A DNA stretch of 64,000 bases from Loktanella sp. 5RATIMAR09 (GTDB taxonomy: Bacteria > Pseudomonadota > Alphaproteobacteria > Rhodobacterales > Rhodobacteraceae), in assembly GCF_001419985.1 (NCBI RefSeq), contig NZ_LJAL01000006.1:124001-188000 (forward strand), given 5' to 3'. The translations under genes and the position numbers were made by a program. The stretch's first letter is position 1, and each line of letters opens with the position of its first letter. Positions 8,115 to 17,322 of this stretch are shown piece by piece. The notes under the pieces were generated by a model. It was not told where the DNA came from and did no database searches. It saw only the letters and a list, made by a program, of their open reading frames with translations.

Positions 8115-8863
8115 CACTGCCCGCGTCTTTCTTTGCCCGCCCGATCACCCACCGCGCCCTGCATGACCGCAAGGCGGGGCGGGTCGAGAATAGCGTCAAA
8201 TCCATTCAGGCCGCTCTTGATGCCGGGTACGGGATCGAGATGGACGTGCAGTTGACCCGCGACGGTCATGCAATGGTGTTTCATGATGATACCCTGGATA
8301 GATTGACCGCTCAGTCGGGGCCAGTGCGTGATCGCACGCGTGCTGCGTTAGAGGAAATCCCGCTCACCGATGACGGCAGCACCATTCCGTCGCTGGAGAC
8401 CGTGCTGGATTTGGTGGGTGGAAAAGTGCCGCTGCTGATCGAGATCAAGGATCAGGACGGCGCGATGGGCCCCGATGTGGGGCCGCTAGAAAGAGCCGTG
8501 TGTGACGCACTTGTCGACTACACCGGTGATGTGGCGCTCATGTCGTTCAACCCCCATTCTGTGGCTGCTTGCGCGCAATATGCGCCTCACATTCCGCGCG
8601 GGATCACGACTTCCAGCTATGAGGCAGTCTTCTGGCCCGAGGTCCCCGACACCGTTCGCGATGTCCTGCGCGAAATCCCGGATTACGACCGCGTCGGCGC
8701 CTGTTTTATCAGCCACGAATTCACCGATCTCGACCGCCCGCGCGTGGCTGACCTCAAAACACAAGGGGCGCATATCTTTACGTGGACAATCCGCTCTCCC
8801 GAGGCTGAAGCAAAGGCGCGCCGGATCGTGGATAATGTGACATTCGAGGGTTACTTGGCTTGA
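8111..8863 (+). CDS. ugpQ: Glycerophosphodiester phosphodiesterase
   Basis: 250 residues, GDPD TIM barrel. It hydrolyses glycerophosphodiesters from phospholipid turnover to glycerol-3-phosphate and an alcohol. Seen: HRALHD with the general-acid histidine, the metal-binding EMDVQLTRDG, VFHDDTLDRLT, and LLIEIKDQDG in the barrel core. No signal peptide, so a cytoplasmic UgpQ-type enzyme is likely. The start overlaps ridA by four bases. The following GNAT gene begins 31 bases later, so the operon probably continues to mscS. Confidence 0.9.
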   Translation: MTLPASFFARPITHRALHDRKAGRVENSVKSIQAALDAGYGIEMDVQLTRDGHAMVFHDDTLDRLTAQSGPVRDRTRAALEEIPLTDDGSTIPSLETVLDLVGGKVPLLIEIKDQDGAMGPDVGPLERAVCDALVDYTGDVALMSFNPHSVAACAQYAPHIPRGITTSSYEAVFWPEVPDTVRDVLREIPDYDRVGACFISHEFTDLDRPRVADLKTQGAHIFTWTIRSPEAEAKARRIVDNVTFEGYLA

Positions 8864-8894
8864 CGCCGCAGCCGATGCACACAAGTTGCATGCT

Positions 8895-10079
8895 ATGAGC
8901 GACGCACCCATCGAAATCACCGCGCACCCGACCATCAACGCGATTGACGCGACCGAATGGGACGCCTGCGCCTGCCCCGAGGCGGCGAATGGCCGCCCCG
9001 ATGACCCCTTTACCACGCATCGGTTCCTGAAGGCGTTGGAGGATAGCGGATCGGTTGGCCCCGGTACCGGTTGGCAGCCGCGTTACCTGACGGCCAAGCA
9101 GGGTGACACGATGATTGCCGCAGCCCCGCTTTACGCCAAAGGGCACAGCCAAGGCGAATATATCTTCGATCACAACTGGGCCCATGCCTATGAAAATGCG
9201 GGCGGGCGGTATTATCCGAAACTTCAGATTGCGGTGCCTTTCACACCGGCCACGGGGCGGCGGTTTCTGACAAAACCCGGGTTTGAGGCGGCAGGCATGT
9301 CCGCGCTGATCCAAGGTGCGGTACAGATTGCGGCAGACAATGAGCTATCATCAGTGCATGCAACGTTTTGCACCGAGGCCGAGGCGCTTGCTGGTGCGGA
9401 AATGGGCCTTCTGGCCCGCATCGGTCAGCAATTTCATTGGGTGAATGACGACTACGCTGATTTCGATTCTTTCCTTGGCTCGCTTTCCAGCCGCAAGCGC
9501 AAGAACATGCGCAAGGAACGCAAGACGGCCAATGAATTCGGCGGCGAGATCGTTTCGCTGACGGGCGATCAGATCAAGCCCGCGCATTGGGATGCGTTCT
9601 GGGTGTTCTATCAGGACACTGGCAACCGCAAATGGGGCACGCCCTATCTGACGCGGGCGTTCTTCGATTACGCGCAGGACACGCTGCGCGATGATATGCT
9701 GATGGTGCTGGCCATGCGCGACGGGCGGCCAGTGGCGGGCGCGCTGAACTTCATCGGGCGCGATACGCTATACGGGCGCTACTGGGGCTGTGTCGAGCAC
9801 CACGATTGCCTGCATTTCGAAGTCTGTTATTACCGCGCTATCGACTATGCCATCCAACACAGGTTGGGAAAGGTCGAGGCCGGTGCGCAGGGCGAACACA
9901 AACTCGCGCGCGGGTATCTGCCGGTTGCCACCCATTCGCTGCACTGGTTCGGCGATGCGGGATTCAAAGACGCCGTTGCCCGCTATCTTGAAGCCGAGCG
10001 CGAAGCGATTGATCACGAAATCGAGGTACTGACCAGCTATGGCCCGTTCCGCAAATCAAATATGGAGGACCACCAATGA
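8895..10079 (+). CDS. GNAT-fold protein, DUF482 (peptidogalycan biosynthesis) family
   Basis: 394 residues, matching the COG3146/DUF482 family of GNAT-like proteins whose substrate is not established. Recognisable segments: FLKALEDSGSVG, GEYIFDHNWAHAYE, YYPKLQIAVPFTPA, SSRKRKNMRKER, and a C-terminal GAQGEHKLARGY region. ATG 8895 was chosen over an in-frame TTG at 8886. It overlaps the pterin dehydratase gene by 4 bases (ATGA). Fem-like transferases share the fold, so amino-acyl or acyl transfer is plausible, but the function is unknown. Confidence 0.83.
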   Translation: MSDAPIEITAHPTINAIDATEWDACACPEAANGRPDDPFTTHRFLKALEDSGSVGPGTGWQPRYLTAKQGDTMIAAAPLYAKGHSQGEYIFDHNWAHAYENAGGRYYPKLQIAVPFTPATGRRFLTKPGFEAAGMSALIQGAVQIAADNELSSVHATFCTEAEALAGAEMGLLARIGQQFHWVNDDYADFDSFLGSLSSRKRKNMRKERKTANEFGGEIVSLTGDQIKPAHWDAFWVFYQDTGNRKWGTPYLTRAFFDYAQDTLRDDMLMVLAMRDGRPVAGALNFIGRDTLYGRYWGCVEHHDCLHFEVCYYRAIDYAIQHRLGKVEAGAQGEHKLARGYLPVATHSLHWFGDAGFKDAVARYLEAEREAIDHEIEVLTSYGPFRKSNMEDHQ

Positions 10080-10375
10080 CCGACAAACTGACCGCCGCAG
10101 AGCACAAAGAACATATCGCGCCGTTGCTTGAAAACGGATGGACGCTGGCCGAGGGCGGTGAGGCGATCCACAAGGAATTCGTCTTTGCAAACTTTGTTGA
10201 GGCTTTCGGTTTCATGACACGCGCCGCGATCTGGGCGGAAAAGCTGAACCACCACCCCGAATGGTTCAATGTTTACAAAACCGTGAAGGTCACCTTGACG
10301 ACACATGACGCAGATGGCCTAAGCGCGCTCGACGCCAAACTGGGCGCAAAAATGGACCAACTCGCCGGAGGCTAA
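10076..10375 (+). CDS. phhB: 4a-hydroxytetrahydrobiopterin dehydratase (pterin carbinolamine dehydratase)
   Basis: 99 residues, the normal family size. Seen: the active-site signature with EKLNHHPEWFNVYKTV, where the adjacent histidines dehydrate 4a-hydroxytetrahydropterin during cofactor recycling for aromatic amino acid hydroxylases. No phenylalanine hydroxylase gene lies in the window. A pterin role may link loosely to the pteridine-reductase-like SDR at 52.9 kb, which is inference only. It is coupled to the upstream GNAT gene by ATGA, and the next gene starts one base after its stop. Confidence 0.92.
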   Translation: MTDKLTAAEHKEHIAPLLENGWTLAEGGEAIHKEFVFANFVEAFGFMTRAAIWAEKLNHHPEWFNVYKTVKVTLTTHDADGLSALDAKLGAKMDQLAGG

Positions 10376-10376
10376 T

Positions 10377-11222
10377 GTGGAGCAACTACTCAATACCGTT
10401 ATCTGGAACGGTAAAACGATCGGGGATCTGCTGACGATCCAGTTTCTGGCATCCGCCGTGGGCAGTGTGCTGGCGGTTGTCGCAATTCTGGTCGCGGGTT
10501 TTCTGCTGGGTGGCTGGGTACGCAAGCGGCTGACCAATCTGGGGCTGTCTTACGCGCATCTGGATATGACGCTGTTCAACTTTCTGGGCAACGTGGCACG
10601 CTATATTGTCATCGGCTTTGCGTTCCTCTTCGTGCTCAACACATTCGGGGTACAGACCACGTCTGTTGTCGCTGTCATCGGTGCCGCAGGTCTTGCGATT
10701 GGTCTGGCTTTGCAAGGAACACTGTCGAATGTCGCTGCCGGTGTGATGATCGTTTTTTTCCGCCCCATCAGGATCGGCGATTTCGTCGAAGTGAACGGCC
10801 AGATGGGGACCGTAAAAGAAATCACGCTGAACTACACAGAACTGGCGGCGGTGAGCAACGTGCAGATCATCATCCCCAACAGTCAGGTCTGGGGCAACAC
10901 CATTGTGAACTATTCCAGCTATGACACCCGCCGTGCGGAGTGGATTTTTGGCGTGGCTTACGGGGCTGATCTGAAGCGGGCCGAAGAGACAATTCGCGAA
11001 ACGATCATGGCCGATCCGCGTTCAAAGGCCGACCCTGCGCCATTTATTCAGGTCAACAATCTGGGCGATTTCTCGGTCGATTTTCTGGTGCGCGTTTGGT
11101 GCGACAGTGGCGATTACTTTGCCTATCAGGCCGATATGAAGCGCAAGGTAAAAGAGGCGCTGGACGCAGGCGGCATCGAAATCCCGTTCCCGACACGCAC
11201 AGTGATGCAAGTGAACGGCTAA
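10377..11222 (+). CDS. Small-conductance mechanosensitive channel (MscS family)
   Basis: 281 residues. Three hydrophobic segments lie near 22-45, 62-85 and 92-115, the last being the Gly/Ala-rich pore helix (AAGLAIGLALQGTLSNVAAG). The beta domain (GDFVEVNGQMGTVKEI) follows, with the PNSQVWG region and a C-terminal alpha/beta domain ending in PFPTRTV. It is an inner-membrane channel that releases solutes on osmotic downshock. GTG at 10377 is the only in-frame start consistent with the family N-terminus; it follows the dehydratase stop by one base, and GCCGGAGG lies upstream. Confidence 0.93.
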   Translation: MEQLLNTVIWNGKTIGDLLTIQFLASAVGSVLAVVAILVAGFLLGGWVRKRLTNLGLSYAHLDMTLFNFLGNVARYIVIGFAFLFVLNTFGVQTTSVVAVIGAAGLAIGLALQGTLSNVAAGVMIVFFRPIRIGDFVEVNGQMGTVKEITLNYTELAAVSNVQIIIPNSQVWGNTIVNYSSYDTRRAEWIFGVAYGADLKRAEETIRETIMADPRSKADPAPFIQVNNLGDFSVDFLVRVWCDSGDYFAYQADMKRKVKEALDAGGIEIPFPTRTVMQVNG

Positions 11223-11264
11223 GAGGCTTAGAAACCCGGTATGGCCGTGGGCTGTTTGCGTACG

Positions 11265-11534
11265 TTAAGTGCGCTCGTCCCGCTGCGTGTTTGTCTCGTC
11301 TGGTTCGTTGTGATCGCTGGGATCAAAATCGCTGGGATCAAAATCGCTGGGATCATATCCTTCGTCATCCTCGGGGATACCCGTGACATGCGTTGTTCCG
11401 GTCTCTTCGTCGTAGACAAGCCCGTATTTCGCTCGGCCTTCTGATTTGTAACGCCGGTATTCATGTAACCCCGCGTAGATAAATACCAGTACGAAGGGCA
11501 CGATAAGCGCGATTGCAATCAGTTGGGGTTCCAT
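11265..11534 (-). CDS. Small membrane protein with repeated DPSDF acidic tail, unknown
   Basis: 89 residues from ATG 11534. One N-terminal membrane helix (about 5-25), a basic stretch (EYRRYKSEGRAKYG), then an acidic tail in which DPSDF/DPSDH units repeat three times. The repeat comes from a 15-base tandem duplication (11321-11350), so tail length is probably variable. A longer frame starts at 11597 but would add a non-hydrophobic leader. No family recognised, and no clear ribosome site. It could be an anchor or adaptor. Confidence 0.6.
   Translation of the reverse strand: MEPQLIAIALIVPFVLVFIYAGLHEYRRYKSEGRAKYGLVYDEETGTTHVTGIPEDDEGYDPSDFDPSDFDPSDHNEPDETNTQRDERT
11312..11360. repeat. 15-base tandem repeat inside a small gene
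   Basis: gatcaaaatcgctgg occurs twice in perfect tandem (11321-11335 and 11336-11350) with partial copies on both sides. The unit length is a multiple of three, so copy changes keep the frame. It encodes the DPSDF units of the minus-strand protein. Confidence 0.85.
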
Positions 11535-11629
11535 CGGGATCGGCCTTTGCGTGCGGGGTGTCGTGGTGACGGGCTGCGCCGATACGCAGAATGACACTGC
11601 CCGCCGAAACGGGCAGCGTCGGGATCTTC

Positions 11630-12121
11630 CTAGGCTATCTGCGCCAAGAGCGTCTCGCCGGCAGAGACCTCACAAACGCCGGGGCCTTCCTCTTCATTGA
11701 GAATTGTCACGATGCCGTCTTCAACCAGCATCGCGTAGCGCTTGGAGCGGTCTACGAAACCGACGGGGCCCGCGCTAAAGTTCATGCCGATAGCTTTGGT
11801 AAACGCACTTTCCGCGTCAGCCAGCATCGTGATGCCGGTTTCGATTGCGCGGGTGCTGTCGCCCCATGCTTTCATCACAAACGGGTCGTTCACGGACACG
11901 CAGATGATTTCATCCACTCCTTTTTCCATGAACGCATCATATGTCACCATAAAGCTTGGGACGTGCGCGGTTGTGCACGTGCCTGTATAAGCGCCGGGCA
12001 AACCAAAAATCACAACTTTGCGCCCTTTCACCTTGTCGGAAAGCTGTACTGGCTGTGGGCCTTCATCGCCCATCACCAGCATTGTGGCGTCTGGCAGCGT
12101 ATCACCTGTCTTGATTGTCAT
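11630..12121 (-). CDS. Peroxiredoxin (Prx5 type)
   Basis: 163 residues, atypical 2-Cys Prx5 / glutathione-dependent peroxiredoxin family. The peroxidatic Cys49 lies in PGAYTGTCTTAH, and a C-terminal Cys150 (GPGVCEV) matches the resolving position of Prx5. It reduces hydrogen peroxide and organic hydroperoxides in the cytoplasm. A divergent flavoprotein reductase gene starts 92 bases away. No glutaredoxin domain is fused. The usual reductant would be glutathione/glutaredoxin, which is family knowledge rather than visible here. Confidence 0.93.
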   Translation of the reverse strand: MTIKTGDTLPDATMLVMGDEGPQPVQLSDKVKGRKVVIFGLPGAYTGTCTTAHVPSFMVTYDAFMEKGVDEIICVSVNDPFVMKAWGDSTRAIETGITMLADAESAFTKAIGMNFSAGPVGFVDRSKRYAMLVEDGIVTILNEEEGPGVCEVSAGETLLAQIA

Positions 12122-12213
12122 AACTCTCGCCTTTGTTCAGAATTGTTTCTCCGTTGAAATCTCATATAGAGTGCGAAATGCCAACAGCCAGTCATAAGAA
12201 GAGGTGAACCCCC

Positions 12214-13428
12214 ATGACGCACGTTGTTATCGTCGGAGCAGGACAGGCAGGCGCATCGCTGGCCGCGAAACTGCGCACCGTCGGGTTTGAGGGTGAGATC
12301 ACGCTGATTGGTGCCGAAAAAGTGCCCCCCTACCAGCGTCCACCGCTGTCAAAAGCCTATCTTTTGGGAGAAATGGCCGAGGAACGGCTCTATCTGCGGC
12401 CTGCGGTCTTTTATGATGAACACAACATCGACTTGCGGCTGAATACCCGTGTGACTGCGATTGATCGCGCGGCAAAAACAATCCGGCTGAGCGATGACAC
12501 CGAACTGGCCTATGATGAACTTGCCCTGACCACCGGCGCACATCCGCGCACCCTGCCCGCAGCCATCGGCGGGATGCTGGATGGCATTTTTGCCGTACGT
12601 GATCTGAGCGATGCCGATGCGATGGCCCCGGCGTTCTCCGCGGGCAAGCGGGTGTTGATCATTGGCGGCGGATATATCGGGCTAGAGGCGGCGGCGGTGG
12701 CGTCAAAGTTGGGGTTGCAAGTGACGCTGGTGGAGATGGCAGACCGGATCTTGCAGCGGGTCGCGGCCCCTGCAACGTCCGACTATTTCCGCGCGCTGCA
12801 TCAAAGCCATGGCGTTGATATTCGCGAAGGCGTCGGACTTGAGCGGCTATTGGGCGCGGATCACGTCACCGGTGCAGTGCTGACCGACGGCACAACGCTG
12901 GAGATTGATTTTGCGGTTGTCGGCGTCGGGATCAACCCTGCGAGCATTCTGGCCGAAAGTGCGGGGCTTGATGTCGGCAACGGCATTACGACTGACAATT
13001 ATGGGCGCACCTCCGACCCGCATATCTGGGCCGCTGGCGATTGCGCATCGTGCCTGTTTCACGGCCAGACTATCCGCCTTGAAAGCGTCGGCAACGCGAT
13101 TGATCAAGCCGAAGCAGTTGCTGCGAATATCGCAGGCGGCGATGCACCCTACGTGCCAAAGCCATGGTTCTGGTCCGATCAATATGATTGCAAACTACAA
13201 ATCGCAGGGCTGAACTTGGGCTATACAGACGTCTATCTGCGCAAAGGCGACGCGCCCGGTGTGCAATCAAACTGGTATTACAACCGCGACACCCTGCTGG
13301 CCGTCGATGCCATGAACGATCCGCGCAACTATATGGTTGGCAAGCGCTTGATCGAAGCGGGACGGAGCCCCGATCCGGCGTTAATCACGGACCCCGCAAC
13401 AGACATGAAAGCCTTGCTGAAACCGTGA
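12214..13428 (+). CDS. FAD-dependent ferredoxin/rubredoxin reductase-like oxidoreductase
   Basis: 404 residues. An N-terminal FAD Rossmann motif (IVGAGQAGASLA), the FAD-contacting PPYQRPPLSKAYL, an NAD(P)H-binding second Rossmann (LIIGGGYIGLEAAA) and the conserved AAGDCA segment near 274. This is the class that passes electrons from NAD(P)H to a ferredoxin or rubredoxin serving a P450 or ring dioxygenase. No partner ferredoxin or oxygenase is nearby, so the partner is unknown. Its stop overlaps the rsmD start as GTGA, an unusual coupling of a redox enzyme to an rRNA methylase. Confidence 0.88.
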   Translation: MTHVVIVGAGQAGASLAAKLRTVGFEGEITLIGAEKVPPYQRPPLSKAYLLGEMAEERLYLRPAVFYDEHNIDLRLNTRVTAIDRAAKTIRLSDDTELAYDELALTTGAHPRTLPAAIGGMLDGIFAVRDLSDADAMAPAFSAGKRVLIIGGGYIGLEAAAVASKLGLQVTLVEMADRILQRVAAPATSDYFRALHQSHGVDIREGVGLERLLGADHVTGAVLTDGTTLEIDFAVVGVGINPASILAESAGLDVGNGITTDNYGRTSDPHIWAAGDCASCLFHGQTIRLESVGNAIDQAEAVAANIAGGDAPYVPKPWFWSDQYDCKLQIAGLNLGYTDVYLRKGDAPGVQSNWYYNRDTLLAVDAMNDPRNYMVGKRLIEAGRSPDPALITDPATDMKALLKP

Positions 13429-13982
13429 GGATCATCGGCGGCACCCATCGGGGCACGGCACTGGCCGCTGTCGGCCAAGGCGATGCGGCCGCGCATTTGC
13501 GCCCCACCACGGACCGCGTACGCGAAAGCCTGTTCAATGTGCTGCAAGGCGGGCGCTTTGGCGATCCGGTTGGTGGCGCACATGTGCTGGACCTCTTTGC
13601 AGGCACCGGTGCGCTGGGGCTTGAGGCGCTGTCACGCGGGGCGGCGCATGTCACATTTGTCGATAACGGACGGGTGGCGCAGAAATTGATCCGCGAGAAT
13701 ATCACCAAGCTACGCCGGCAGGATAATGCGACCGTGCTGCGCACAGATACCGGCAAGCTGCCGCAGGGCACGCCCTGCACATTGGTATTTCTTGATCCAC
13801 CATACGATCAGAACCTCGGGGGCAAAGCCCTGGCCGTGGCGAAAGCCGCAGGATGGCTGGCCCCTGACGCCCTCATCGTTTGGGAAGAAAGCCGTGCGCA
13901 GATTGCACCGCCAGGGTTCACGACACTGGATCAGCGGCGTTATGGTGACACGTGGGTCACGTTTTTACGTCACAATGCCTGA
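13425..13982 (+). CDS. rsmD: 16S rRNA (guanine(966)-N(2))-methyltransferase RsmD
   Basis: 185 residues of the RsmD family, which methylates G966 in the small-subunit rRNA. Seen: RIIGGTHRG at the N-terminus, RPTTDRVRESLFN, the SAM-binding LDLFAGTGALGLEALSRG, and the catalytic DPPY. GTG 13425 gives the standard N-terminus and overlaps the upstream stop by 4 bases. A longer frame from 13188 reads through the flavoprotein gene in another phase and is rejected. It converges on ispE. Confidence 0.94.
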   Translation: MRIIGGTHRGTALAAVGQGDAAAHLRPTTDRVRESLFNVLQGGRFGDPVGGAHVLDLFAGTGALGLEALSRGAAHVTFVDNGRVAQKLIRENITKLRRQDNATVLRTDTGKLPQGTPCTLVFLDPPYDQNLGGKALAVAKAAGWLAPDALIVWEESRAQIAPPGFTTLDQRRYGDTWVTFLRHNA

Positions 13983-14001
13983 CACAAGGCGGTTTGCCTG
14001 C

Positions 14002-14859
14002 CTAAAGCACCTCGGCGGGCGCAACCCACCAATCCATTTTGGCGACCTGCACAATGCGTGCGACCTGACGCGCGGTGGCCATATCTTTGACCAGCCCGAA
14101 ACAGGTGGCCCCTGATCCCGACATACCCGCGACAGAGACCGCAGGAAGTGAACGGAGCTTGCTAATTGCCTCAGTTATCTGAGGGGCGATGGTTTCGGCG
14201 GGGGCTTGCAGGTCATTGCGTTGCCCCAAGAGCCAGCGGACGAAGCCGTCATAGTCGAGTGCAGCGGGCAGTGGTGTCATCGGGCTGCCTTGTTTGGTGG
14301 CAAGGCCCTGAAACACCGGACCTGTCGGCACCTCGACCGGGGGCCGCACCAAGACCAGTGCACAGGATGGCAATTTCGCGACCGGTGACAACACATCACC
14401 AATCCCGGACATCCGCAACGGGCGTGGTGATGCCACGCACACAGGCACATCCGCGCCAAGCGCCACGACTTCGGGCGTCATTGCTGGAAGTGGGGCGACG
14501 CCCCAAAGTTCCGCCAACATCGCCAGCGTTGTCGCGGCATCCGAAGACCCGCTGCCGATCCCTGCCGCGTGGGGCAGGTGTTTTTCCAAGGTCAAAGAGG
14601 CCCCTTTCGTGACGCCCCGCGCCACACGAAGTACCTCGGCGGCGCGCATCATCAGATTGGTATGATCTGTCGGCACGCCGGGCGAGAACGGACCGGTCAC
14701 CGAAATCCGCAAATCGGGGGCGATCGTCGCGCCAAGCTGATCGGCAACGCCAGCGAAGACAACCAGACTATCCAGCAAGTGATAGCCATCATCCCGCTGT
14801 CCGGTCACATGCAGGGTCAGGTTCACCTTGGCAGGGGCGCTGGCTCTAATCGTCGCCAC
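14002..14859 (-). CDS. ispE: 4-diphosphocytidyl-2-C-methyl-D-erythritol kinase
   Basis: 285 residues, GHMP kinase superfamily; phosphorylates CDP-methylerythritol in the MEP isoprenoid pathway. Seen: APAKVNLTLHV with the N-terminal Lys, the ATP loop PHAAGIGSGSSDAA, and the C-terminal AGMSGSGATCFG. GTG 14859 fits the family N-terminus and overlaps the upstream TPR gene by 14 bases; the further start at 14913 would add 18 non-family residues. Its product leads toward the isoprenoids used by the polyprenyl synthase at 38.9 kb. Confidence 0.94.
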   Translation of the reverse strand: MATIRASAPAKVNLTLHVTGQRDDGYHLLDSLVVFAGVADQLGATIAPDLRISVTGPFSPGVPTDHTNLMMRAAEVLRVARGVTKGASLTLEKHLPHAAGIGSGSSDAATTLAMLAELWGVAPLPAMTPEVVALGADVPVCVASPRPLRMSGIGDVLSPVAKLPSCALVLVRPPVEVPTGPVFQGLATKQGSPMTPLPAALDYDGFVRWLLGQRNDLQAPAETIAPQITEAISKLRSLPAVSVAGMSGSGATCFGLVKDMATARQVARIVQVAKMDWWVAPAEVL

Positions 14860-16540
14860 TGGCAACCCGAATGGGCGCGCGCCCCTCATCGACCAAAACC
14901 AGATCCAACCCACGCTTTAACTTGTCACGGATACGCAATGCCTCGTCAGCCTCGGGATCGAACGAGAGGGCGCGATGCCACTGGAACCGCGCTTCGGTCT
15001 CGCGGCCAACAGCCCAGAACGCGTCTCCCAGATGATCATTTATCACAGGATCGACCGGCTCGAGTGACGCGGCACGTTCGAGATGGAAAACCGCCTCTTC
15101 ATAACGGCCCAGTTGAAAATAGACCCACCCCAGACTATCCACTATGGCGCCGTTATCGGGCCGTTCTGCCGCCGCTGTTTCAATCATCTCCAGCGCTTCA
15201 TCCAGTTTTTCACCTCGTTCCACCAGCGAATACCCCAGATAGTTCAGAACCTGCGGGTGATCGGGCCGTAACGCGAGTGCCGCGCGGAAATCTGCCTCGG
15301 CACCCGACCAATCATCCATGCGGTGATAGGAAATGCCCCTTGTATAATGCACAAACCACCGCGCGTTCTGTTCTTCATCATAAAGTTCAAGTGCGGTGGT
15401 GTAGGCGGCAATCGCTTCGTCATAGCGTTCTGCCTGCCGCAAGGTATCGCCTTTGGTGGCGTAGACTTCAGGCAATGCAGGATGACTGCGCGTCAGAGCC
15501 TCAAGTACTTCGATCGCCGCATCCTGCCTGCCAGCGGCACGCAGCACCTCGGCGCGCCCCAGTTCGGCGGCAGAAAAAGACGGATCGTCGCGCGCAACAG
15601 ACGCGAATGCGAGATTGGCAAGATCATACTGTTCCAGCTCTTCCAGCAGGCGCGCTGTCATCAGAACCGCAGCCGTGTTTTCCGGCCACAGGTAACTTGC
15701 CGCACGCGCATACATCAGCGTGAATGACGCTGGTGCGTCTTCTTGCACAATACCTGCAATCACATGAAACAAATCGCCCATCGCTTGCGCGGGTGTGCGC
15801 ACGGCTGTGTAGGCTACGGCTTCCTCTGCGGCAACTCTGGCACGTAAGTCGGCAATACCGGGATCAAGCTGATCGCCAAAAACACCGTCAATGATGGCCA
15901 GGGCATCGCCGTTGCGTTCCAGCTGGCTCAGGATTTGCGCGTGGGCCATGGCGCTTTGGCGGCTGTATCGCATCCCGCCGGGCACCTGCCCCGACAAAAT
16001 GGCGTCGGCACCTTCGAAATCCCCAACAGAGGCCAGCGCATAGGCTTTGTGTGTCAGCCCGTAAATCATCATGCCCTCGGCCGCGATCACTTCGTCAAAG
16101 TGCGCTGTGGCACGGGTCATGTCGCCCTCGCCCAGATAGGCCCAGCCCTTGGCCAGACCATCCACAAGCGGCCCGACCGAGCGACCCGCATCAAGCGTAT
16201 CAAGAATAGCCTGCCAATCACCCGCTTTGGCGCTGGACATCATCAAGGTCAGATTGGCGACCTGACTCTCGTACCCGCGTTCCACGATGCTTTCCGCTAT
16301 GGGCAGCGCCCGCGCGATATCACCCAAGGCGATGTGGGCCGTCATGGTATTTTCAAGCAGTGCTGGGTCTGCCGGATCAGAAATCAATGCGCGCGACAAT
16401 CGCCGCGACGCTTCGGCAAAGTCATTGGCCTGCAGGGCCTGCCGCGCCGCGAGATATGATCCCGCATCCGGATCTGCGAAACCCGGATGGCCGCCCAAAA
16501 TGGCGACGGCCGCAATCGCTCCGAAAAATGATCTCTTCAC
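14846..16540 (-). CDS. Secreted/periplasmic TPR-repeat protein
   Basis: About 564 residues from GTG 16540. A signal peptide (KRSFFGAIAAVAILGG, cleavage near FADPD) precedes an all-helical array with many TPR units. The clearest units are near the C-terminus, around YDEAIAAYTTALELYD, DWSGAEADFRAALALRPDH and GRYEEAVFHLERAASLEP. It is probably a periplasmic or membrane-associated scaffold. The target is unknown; the position directly upstream of and overlapping ispE seems to be common in relatives. Upstream in-frame starts to 16627 would place residues before the signal peptide and are less likely. Confidence 0.85.
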   Translation of the reverse strand: MKRSFFGAIAAVAILGGHPGFADPDAGSYLAARQALQANDFAEASRRLSRALISDPADPALLENTMTAHIALGDIARALPIAESIVERGYESQVANLTLMMSSAKAGDWQAILDTLDAGRSVGPLVDGLAKGWAYLGEGDMTRATAHFDEVIAAEGMMIYGLTHKAYALASVGDFEGADAILSGQVPGGMRYSRQSAMAHAQILSQLERNGDALAIIDGVFGDQLDPGIADLRARVAAEEAVAYTAVRTPAQAMGDLFHVIAGIVQEDAPASFTLMYARAASYLWPENTAAVLMTARLLEELEQYDLANLAFASVARDDPSFSAAELGRAEVLRAAGRQDAAIEVLEALTRSHPALPEVYATKGDTLRQAERYDEAIAAYTTALELYDEEQNARWFVHYTRGISYHRMDDWSGAEADFRAALALRPDHPQVLNYLGYSLVERGEKLDEALEMIETAAAERPDNGAIVDSLGWVYFQLGRYEEAVFHLERAASLEPVDPVINDHLGDAFWAVGRETEARFQWHRALSFDPEADEALRIRDKLKRGLDLVLVDEGRAPIRVASGDD

Positions 16541-16815
16541 TACAGTCAAACCTGAACCTCTGTTGCTTTTAACGCACCCTAAGCAGGGAAAGGCTTGCAT
16601 GCAAACAGCACAAAGTGAGGGTGGCAAATTGTTGCGGGGTGGATGGAATCTTCAGACTGGCCCGCGACCGAGAGAAACAAGAAGACAGGCCACTACGGCC
16701 CGCCTGCTCGCCCTGCCAAGACTGCTCGCATGCGCCTATTAAATATGACGCTTCACGTTACCAGCGACACTAAGCGATAAGGTGATTCGCAGTCAAGTGA
16801 CTGATTCGCTCAACG

Positions 16816-17322
16816 TCAACTTGTCGGGGCATATACGCGGCAAAGCGGATCGACGGGAACAGGGCTGACCAGAAATGGTGTCTCTGGCGGCATGCCGCTT
16901 TCTTCAACCCAGCGCCCGTTGAGGCAAAAATCCTGTGCGTAGTTCCCAAGGTTGAAGCCGAAACCGGGGTCGCCACAATCCATTGCCGTACCGTCCGCGT
17001 TCCAAGCCTGCGAAACGCCAAGTCCCATCTCGCCCGGCGTCAGAAAGACACTGCGCGCAGGATCGTAGTTGAGAAACCAGCTCGCGCCGTCACGCCGCGT
17101 GTCCATGTCCCATTTGCCCAAAAGCTGCTGGTCCTGGTATCCGGCGATCCGGAACAAGGTTACATCGTCCTGCGTGATCAGAGGTTTGTTCAGCGCGGCA
17201 GGCCTGATCGACATCTGCCCGGTCATTGTGTAGCCGTTCGCCCCTTGCCAGCAAAAATAGAAATCTGCTGCGTGGGCAGAATTCGCCAGTAACGAAAGCG
17301 CAACAGCAACACCTTTAATCAA
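16816..17322 (-). CDS. Secreted protein, unknown function
   Basis: 168 residues beginning with TTG at 17322, which overlaps the folC stop as TTGA. A signal peptide (VAVALSLLANSAHAA) is followed by a cysteine-containing mature domain: FYFCWQGANGYTMTG, MDCGDPGFGFNLG, DFCLNGRW and DPLCRVY. The last cysteines suggest disulfides in the periplasm. No family was recognised. The TTG start, coupling to folC and an in-frame signal peptide together support a real gene at the end of the accD-folC operon. Confidence 0.72.
   Translation of the reverse strand: MIKGVAVALSLLANSAHAADFYFCWQGANGYTMTGQMSIRPAALNKPLITQDDVTLFRIAGYQDQQLLGKWDMDTRRDGASWFLNYDPARSVFLTPGEMGLGVSQAWNADGTAMDCGDPGFGFNLGNYAQDFCLNGRWVEESGMPPETPFLVSPVPVDPLCRVYAPTS

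Noticed and set aside
11312..11360. Short repeat array as a CRISPR remnant
   Set aside because: 15-base tandem units without spacers, in frame inside a coding gene; no cas genes in the window.
14569..15723. Plus-strand frame opposite ispE and the TPR gene
   Set aside because: Overlaps two well-supported minus-strand genes; composition is Arg/Pro/His rich and motif-free.
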